Source: UBA10649 sp963842725
GTDB taxonomy: Bacteria > Actinomycetota > Actinomycetes > S36-B12
Assembly (NCBI GenBank): GCA_963842725.1
Contig: CAWJHN010000003.1
Location: forward strand, 434,001 to 498,000
Direction of reading: 5' to 3'
DNA length: 64,000 nucleotides
The position numbers were made by a program, and so were the translations under genes. The notes under the pieces are model-generated. The model had not been told where the DNA came from and ran no database searches. It was given only the letters and a program-made list of their open reading frames with translations. Positions 59,242 to 64,000 of the stretch are shown here, piece after piece. Within the stretch, counting starts at the first letter, position 1. Each line of letters starts with the position of its first letter.

Positions 59242-60924
59242 TCACCGCGGATTGCGCTCCTCCCACTCGCGATAGGCGGCGACGGCCGTGGGCAACGTCG
59301 CGTAGATGTGCTCGGCGCCGATCCGGGCGCCCACTCCGTGCCGGTCCAGCTCGTCGATGACTTCGTGCTTCACGCGGACCAGGCACATGACGATGCCGAG
59401 GTGCTCGCACGCGGACCGGACGTCCTCGAGCCCGTCGAGGCCGGTGATGTCGACCTCGGTGTTGCCTTCCATGTTGAGCAGGAACCACCTTCGGGGCGGG
59501 CTCGAGGCGTCGATGGCCGCCTTGCACTCCCTGACGAAGTGCTCGGCGTTGGCGAAGAAGAGCGGCGAGTCGTAGCGGAAGACGATGAGCCCGGGGATCT
59601 GCTCGGTGTTGCTGTAGTCGTCCACGTCGTGCCAGCCGGCCACCTCGGGGGTCTGGCCGAGGACTGCGGCGTGGGGCCGCGCGACCCGGGTCAGCAGCTC
59701 GATGACCGAGATGGCGACCGCGGCGAGCACGCCGTACAGGATGTTGAAGAGGAGGACGCCGACCAGGGCGAAGGCGGCCAGCGCGAACTCGCGCTTGCGG
59801 AAGTGCCACAGGCGCCGGAACTCCGGTACGTCGATCAGGCGGATGGCGGCGTAGATGACCAGGCCGCCGAGGGCCGCGGTCGGGAACGCGGCGATGACGG
59901 CGCTGAACACCAGCATCGACAGGATCACCAGGCCGGCCGAGACGAGGGAGTAGACCTGCGAGGCCGCTCCGCTGGCCTCGGCGATGACGGTCCTGCTGGC
60001 GCTGGAGCTGACCGGGAAGCCGCTGACCAGGCCGGCACCGACGTTGGCCGCGCCCATGGCAAGGAACTCCTGGTTGTTGTGCACGGTGTGGTGGTGCCGT
60101 CCGGCGAAGGCGCGTGCAGTGAGGATGTTGTCGGTGTAGCCGACCACGAAGATGCCGAGGGCCGGCAGCAGCATCAGGGTCAGGTCCGCGGCGCTCACCG
60201 CGGGGACGCCGACGTCGGGGAGTCCGAACGACAGGTCGCCGACGACCTGGATGCCGTGCTCCTGCAGGTCGAGCACCGCGACGAGAGCGGTGGCCACCAG
60301 CATCACGAAGAGGGGGATGGGCAGTTTCGGGAAGCGCGGCGTCAGCCAGATCAGCGACCCCGCGACGCTCAGGCCGAGGACCACCGTCGGCCAGGAGACG
60401 GATCCCGGTGCGTTTCCCGCGAACGACGCGATGTCCTCGAGGAACGATTCGCCGGCCACATCGACCCCGGTGACCTTGCCCAGCTGGCTGACGATCATGA
60501 TCACGGCGACCCCGGCCATGTATCCGGTCAGCACCGGCTTCGAGAGCAGGTCGCCGATGAAGCCGAGGCGAAGGACTCCGGACAGGAGGGCGTACGCGCC
60601 GACCAGCAGGGCCAGCAGCGAGGCGAGTGCGGCGTACCGCAGCGGGTCGCCGAATGCCAGGGGGGCGAGGACTGCGGCTGTCATGAGCGCGGTCGTCGAC
60701 TCGGGGCCGACCGAGAGGAGCCGTGAGGAGCCGACGAGGGCGTAGACGGTCATCGACACGACGATGACCCACAGGCCGGTCTGGGCCGGCAGTCCGGCCA
60801 GCGCCGAGTAGGCCATGACCTGCGGAATCAGGTAGGCCGTGACGGTGAGGCCGCCGACCAGGTCGCCGCGCAGCTCGCGCCGGTCGTAGTGGATCAGCCG
60901 CTGAATGCCGATGTGCGACGTCAC
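59242..60924 (-). CDS. SulP family anion transporter with STAS domain
   Basis: A membrane transporter of 560 residues, sulfate or bicarbonate type. The N-terminal GDLVGGLTVTAYLIPQVMAY is the SulP signature. Membrane region to about 420, including VSGFPVSSSASRTVIAEASG, then a cytosolic STAS domain from about 440 (GLIVFRYDSPLFFANAEHFV, NTEVDITGLDGLEDV). GTG 60924 follows a TAGCGT element by 6 bases. No carbonic anhydrase gene is near, so the ion is open. Confidence 0.9.
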   Translation of the reverse strand: MTSHIGIQRLIHYDRRELRGDLVGGLTVTAYLIPQVMAYSALAGLPAQTGLWVIVVSMTVYALVGSSRLLSVGPESTTALMTAAVLAPLAFGDPLRYAALASLLALLVGAYALLSGVLRLGFIGDLLSKPVLTGYMAGVAVIMIVSQLGKVTGVDVAGESFLEDIASFAGNAPGSVSWPTVVLGLSVAGSLIWLTPRFPKLPIPLFVMLVATALVAVLDLQEHGIQVVGDLSFGLPDVGVPAVSAADLTLMLLPALGIFVVGYTDNILTARAFAGRHHHTVHNNQEFLAMGAANVGAGLVSGFPVSSSASRTVIAEASGAASQVYSLVSAGLVILSMLVFSAVIAAFPTAALGGLVIYAAIRLIDVPEFRRLWHFRKREFALAAFALVGVLLFNILYGVLAAVAISVIELLTRVARPHAAVLGQTPEVAGWHDVDDYSNTEQIPGLIVFRYDSPLFFANAEHFVRECKAAIDASSPPRRWFLLNMEGNTEVDITGLDGLEDVRSACEHLGIVMCLVRVKHEVIDELDRHGVGARIGAEHIYATLPTAVAAYREWEERNPR

Positions 60925-60930
60925 ATGCCA

Positions 60931-60936
60931 ACGCTA
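60931..60936 (-). promoter_or_regulatory. -10 element of the sulP gene, leaderless type
   Basis: On minus this reads TAGCGT, 6 bases before GTG 60924. The divergent DinB-like element is 12 bp away. Confidence 0.45.
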
Positions 60937-60948
60937 GGACCGGGGTCG

Positions 60949-60954
60949 TACGTT
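60949..60954 (+). promoter_or_regulatory. -10 element of the second DinB-like gene, leaderless type
   Basis: TACGTT lies exactly 6 bases before GTG 60961. Confidence 0.4.
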
Positions 60955-60960
60955 TGGGGA

Positions 60961-61530
60961 GTGAACACGCCTCCCGATCAGCAGCAGCCGCCCGGTTCGC
61001 AGCCAGTGCCGGACGACAAGGACTGGACCTGGGTCCTCGACGACCAGTGCCCCGACTGCGGCTTCGACGCGCGGGACCCGTCGCGTGAGGACCTCGCCCC
61101 GCTGTCGCGTGAGATCGGCGCTCGCTGGCGGGCCGAGCTCTCGTCGGTCGCGGACCCGCGGCTGCGACCACGGCCGGCGGTGTGGTCCCCCCTCGAGTAC
61201 TCCTGTCACGTCCGCGACGTGCTCGACCTGGCCGTCTACCGGGTCCAGCTGATGCTGGACGAGGACGACCCCCTCTTCGCGAACTGGGATCAGGACGAGA
61301 CCGCGATCTCGGCCCGGTACTTCGCGCAGGATCCGACCGTCGTGGTGGACGAGGTGGTCGACGCGGCGGAGGCCTTCGCCTCGCTCCTCGAGCGCGTCCC
61401 GGAGGAGGGCTGGGAGCGCGTGGGCCGCCGCGGCGACGGCGCCCTGTTCACCGTCGAGTCGTTCTCGCGGTACCTGCTGCACGATCCCGCCCACCACCTG
61501 AACGACGTGGCGGGCGTGCGCTGGGACTGA
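60961..61530 (+). CDS. DinB-like protein with N-terminal CPDCGF motif
   Basis: A 189-residue protein of the DinB fold. After a Pro/Gln-rich start (about 15 residues) comes VLDDQCPDCGFDARDPSRED, a CxxC motif that might bind metal. Possible helix-bundle ligands are in WSPLEYSCHVRDVLDLAVYR and SRYLLHDPAHHLNDVAG. Members include thiol-dependent isomerases and proteins of no known function. It is different in sequence from the DinB-like gene at 27657. Confidence 0.75.
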   Translation: MNTPPDQQQPPGSQPVPDDKDWTWVLDDQCPDCGFDARDPSREDLAPLSREIGARWRAELSSVADPRLRPRPAVWSPLEYSCHVRDVLDLAVYRVQLMLDEDDPLFANWDQDETAISARYFAQDPTVVVDEVVDAAEAFASLLERVPEEGWERVGRRGDGALFTVESFSRYLLHDPAHHLNDVAGVRWD

Positions 61531-61533
61531 CCC

Positions 61534-62844
61534 CTACCAGCTGATCGCGCTGATCTCCACGTTCTGGTTCGACAGCAGCTCGACGCAGTCGTGACCGTTC
61601 GTGAGCAGCGGTGCGGTCCGGCCCCAGTACTGCGTGCCCGGGGTCGAGCTGCCCCTGCCGATCCGCACGACCAGTGACCGGCCGGGCTCGATGCGGGTGT
61701 CGGGCGGGAACGGGTATGTGGAGACCTTGCGGCGCAGGTAGTAGCCGTCGAGCAGCACCGCCGTCGTTCCGGAGTTCTTGATGACGATGAACTCCTGGTT
61801 GGCGGCGACCGATGGCGCGTGGCTGCGGGACTTGGCGTTGACCTTGGTGATGTGCAGCGCGCCGCGCAGCGGGTCCGTGCAGTCGATGATGCAGGGGTAC
61901 TCGTCGTAGAAGCGCACCGCAGTGCTGCGGTCGAGCAGGTAGGCGCCGTCGCCGACGAACTTGCCGTCCTGGGTGTTCGGGAACAGCGGCTCGGTCGCGC
62001 CCATGTACAGGTCGTGCTCGCTCGGGCTGCCGTTGGTGCCCTGTCCCACGTGGACGACGCGGAAGTCGCCCGGGGCCAGGACGATGCCCGGCGGGAAGTA
62101 GAACCACGAGGTCAGGCTCGAGTCACGCAGCAGCCAGCCGGACAGGTCGACGCCGGCGGACCCGTTGTTGCGGACAATCACGAACTCGCCGTTGAGGTTG
62201 GACTGGTCGGTGCCCGGGGAGTCCCAGCTGACGGTCAGCGAGACGGATGCTCCGGGCTGCTCGATCGGGCCGCAGTGGTAGGGGTCCCAGATGCCGCGGC
62301 CGCCGCGCTGCGCGCGCTCGATGATCAGGCGGTACGGATAGGACATGGCGGCTTCCTGGTCGATCGTGAACCAGGCGGCCAGGCCCGACTCGGCGACGGC
62401 GGCCTGGACATCGATGTCGTACTGGCCGGTCTGCTCGTTGAAGGCGAAGACGTAGCGCAGGATGCGCCCCTTGTTGGACGACTCCTTGCTGTTCGAGCGC
62501 AGCTGGACGCGGGTGCCGGCCGGGATCAGGCGGTCGAGCAGGGCGAGCGCCTCCTGTGCCCCGCACATGTTGCGGTCGAAGTGGATGTTGTTGAAGCCCG
62601 TCACCTCGGGGGTGTTGACGCCGAGCAGCCGGACCTTCACCCATCCGCTGGCGCCGTCCTCGGTGAAGCGGAACGTGTCGCCGTCGAGGATGCGCTCGAT
62701 GCGACCGGTCTCCTGGATCGGGATGTCGACGTAGTCCGCCGTCGTCGGCGGCGCGGTCGGGACGGCGAGGGCCGGCGGGCCGACGGAGCACAGGACGGCA
62801 AGGCCCATCGAGAGGGCCAGTGCACCGACCCATCGTCGCGACAT
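61534..62844 (-). CDS. secreted thermonuclease-like protein with lamin-tail domains
   Basis: An exported nuclease of 436 residues. Signal peptide 1-28. The staphylococcal-nuclease fold covers about 45-190: RILDGDTFRF (Asp56), VRLLGVNTPE (Arg72, Glu80) and NKGRILRYVF (Arg127) match the catalytic Arg-Glu-Arg set. The site of the calcium Asp reads Asn77 here (VNTPE). From about 205 two lamin-tail-type beta domains follow, with GEFVIVRNNGSAGVDLSGWL and QEFIVIKNSGTTAVLLDGYY. Such tails often bind the cell surface or substrate. ATG 62844. Confidence 0.88.
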   Translation of the reverse strand: MSRRWVGALALSMGLAVLCSVGPPALAVPTAPPTTADYVDIPIQETGRIERILDGDTFRFTEDGASGWVKVRLLGVNTPEVTGFNNIHFDRNMCGAQEALALLDRLIPAGTRVQLRSNSKESSNKGRILRYVFAFNEQTGQYDIDVQAAVAESGLAAWFTIDQEAAMSYPYRLIIERAQRGGRGIWDPYHCGPIEQPGASVSLTVSWDSPGTDQSNLNGEFVIVRNNGSAGVDLSGWLLRDSSLTSWFYFPPGIVLAPGDFRVVHVGQGTNGSPSEHDLYMGATEPLFPNTQDGKFVGDGAYLLDRSTAVRFYDEYPCIIDCTDPLRGALHITKVNAKSRSHAPSVAANQEFIVIKNSGTTAVLLDGYYLRRKVSTYPFPPDTRIEPGRSLVVRIGRGSSTPGTQYWGRTAPLLTNGHDCVELLSNQNVEISAISW

Positions 62845-62859
62845 GTCCCGCCCCTGCGT

Positions 62860-63788
62860 TCACCGACCGGGGCATCGGGATGCTGTCCCGTACGAGGTAT
62901 CGGCCGGTGACCGGGTGACCTTTGACTCCTTGCCCGACTTGTCGGATTTGGCCGGCAATTCGGCCGCGAAGTCGGGCACGTAGTGGCTCAGCTCGCGCGG
63001 GGGTCGCTCGTAGCCGCTGGGAGCGGGGCGCTTGGGCAGCGCGAGGGGCGGTCGCATCGCGGCGAAGTACGGGATCGTGGTGAGGAGGTGGTGGATCATG
63101 TTGAGGCGCGCCCGTCGCTTGTCGTCGCCCTCCACCACGAACCAGGGCGACTCCGACAGGTCGGTGTGGACGAGCATCTCGTCCTTGGCCCGTGAGTAGT
63201 CCTCCCAGCGGGTGATCGACTCCAGGTCCATCGGCGAGAGCTTCCACTGCCGCATCGGGTCCTGCAGGCGCGACCGGAAGCGGCTCTCCTGCTCGGCGTC
63301 GCTGACGCTGAACCAGTACTTGCGCAGCAGGATGCCGTCCTCGATGAGCAGCCGCTCGAAGATGGGCGTCTGGTGCAGGAACCGCCGGTACTCGTCGGGC
63401 GTGCAGAACCCCATGACCCGCTCGACACCGGCCCGGTTGTACCAGGACCGGTCGAAGAACCGGATCTCGCCGGCCGCGGGCAGCTCTGCCACATAGCGCT
63501 GGAAGTACCACTCGGTGCGCTGGCGATCGTTCGGCGTGGGCAGGGCGACGATGCTGGCGACGCGGGGATTGAGGTACTGGGTCAGTCGCTTGATCGTCGA
63601 GCCCTTGCCCGCCGCATCGCGGCCCTCGAACACGATGACGACCCGGGCGCCCTCGGCGCGCACCCACTCCTGCATCTTCACGAGCTCGGCCTGGAGGCGG
63701 TAGAGCTCCTTCTCGTACAGGGCCTTCGGGATGCGGTCCCCGACTCGACGGTCGTCTTCGGCGGCTTGTCCTTCGTCTTCTTGTCCAC
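62860..63788 (-). CDS. ppk2: polyphosphate kinase 2, broken by a one-base deletion near its start
   Basis: Uses polyphosphate to phosphorylate nucleoside diphosphates or monophosphates. The product would have about 309 residues. Walker A is FEGRDAAGKGSTIKRL, Walker B is IRFFDRSWYNRAGVERV, and the lid is LLRKYWFSVSDAEQESRFRS. From GTG 63788 the first frame gives VDKKTKDKPPKTTVES, then breaks at CCCC (63738-63741, GGGG on minus). One more G restores GDRIPKALYEKELYRLQAEL, the usual start of the family. A longer frame reaching 63993 avoids the break but has no homology. The C-terminal tail after residue 285 is variable. Confidence 0.88.
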
Positions 63789-63871
63789 GGAGACAGTCAA
63801 GCACCAGATCGGCGTCGATGAGGGCGAAGCGGGAGCTCGTGGTGACCCGGTTCGTCGTCAGACGTGCCGGG

Positions 63872-63877
63872 TACGGT
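63872..63877 (+). promoter_or_regulatory. -10 element of the last lipoprotein gene, leaderless type
   Basis: TACGGT lies exactly 6 bases before ATG 63884. Confidence 0.45.
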
Positions 63878-63883
63878 CCGCTC

Positions 63884-64000
63884 ATGGAGCGAGTGGCGGC
63901 AGCGTCGATTCCGTTGGGGCTGATGGTCGTCGGGCTCATGCTCGTCGGGCTGCTGTCCGGCTGCGCGGGCACGTCCGCCGGCACCGACCCCACGCTGCCC
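63884..64000 (+). CDS. lipoprotein, N-terminal 39 residues only
   Basis: The frame runs from ATG 63884 to the window end. A lipoprotein signal is seen: hydrophobic run LGLMVVGLMLVGLLSGC with lipobox LLSGC, Cys27, then AGTSAGTDPTLP. The rest of the gene is outside, so the family cannot be named. A -10 hexamer lies 6 bases before the start. Confidence 0.7.
   Translation, partial: MERVAAASIPLGLMVVGLMLVGLLSGCAGTSAGTDPTLP

Noticed and set aside
1..64000. tRNA genes, rRNA genes, CRISPR arrays, insertion sequences, prophage or attachment sites
   Set aside because: None was recognised on reading both strands. Gaps between genes are short and filled by promoters or terminators.

Overview
The window reads as a chromosome segment of a high-GC actinobacterium, with GTG, ATG and one likely TTG starts and dense, short-overlap operons. 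No transposase, tRNA, rRNA or CRISPR array was seen. Several gene orders are actinobacterial landmarks: dnaK-grpE-dnaJ-hspR followed by clpB, fba next to a DUF3151 gene, and purF-purM-DUF3073-valine dehydrogenase-bldC. A member of the Nocardioidaceae or a relative is plausible, but that placement is an inference from gene content and not from a marker gene.

Layout: 1-3005 holds a secreted protein cut by the window edge (possibly iron regulated), dcd, a phosphoribosyltransferase and an inositol-monophosphatase-type enzyme. 3037-5764 is a molybdenum cofactor cluster (moaE, moaA, moaD on the other strand, moaC, mog/moaB). 5791-8004 is an EtfD-like membrane iron-sulfur oxidoreductase. 8033-14163 is a complete histidine utilisation cluster: hutU-hutI-hutH on minus, and an IclR regulator with hutG on plus. 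14986-21609 is the HspR-controlled chaperone set with a HAIR operator at 14861. 21654-30692 mixes a DapC-like aminotransferase, an acyl-CoA dehydrogenase-like gene, a trypsin-like protease, an SDR, pyrE, DedA, a SpoU methyltransferase and an MFS transporter. 30773-53031 carries fba and most of de novo purine synthesis (purA, purD, purB, purC, purS, purQ, purL, purF, purM), with a polyamine-type ABC transporter set between purL and purF. 53028-64000 holds DUF3073, valine dehydrogenase, bldC, an acyltransferase, a PspC-type envelope-stress sensor group, SulP, a secreted nuclease with lamin-tail domains, a PPK2 kinase and the start of a lipoprotein.

Two themes stand out. First, many genes without a Shine-Dalgarno sequence have a TANNNT hexamer exactly 6 or 7 bases before the start codon, the signature of leaderless transcription. 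Several divergent pairs are driven this way from very short intervals. Second, short open frames that end in an ATGA overlap with the next start occur before purC and bldC. Between purB and purC a 56-bp unit is repeated three times in tandem, so that three nearly identical mini-ORFs form a translational-coupling chain from purB to purC. This chain is the most unusual feature of the window.

Five otherwise well-conserved genes (dnaJ, clpB, dapC-like, acyl-CoA dehydrogenase-like, ppk2) are each broken by one single-base indel, two of them in homopolymer runs. Sequencing or assembly error is the simplest explanation, and each is annotated as one gene with the break marked. No stretch above 300 bases lacks a gene. 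The longest gaps are 827-1077 (iron-box-like site and dcd promoter) and 14690-14985 (HAIR operator and a possible leader ORF).
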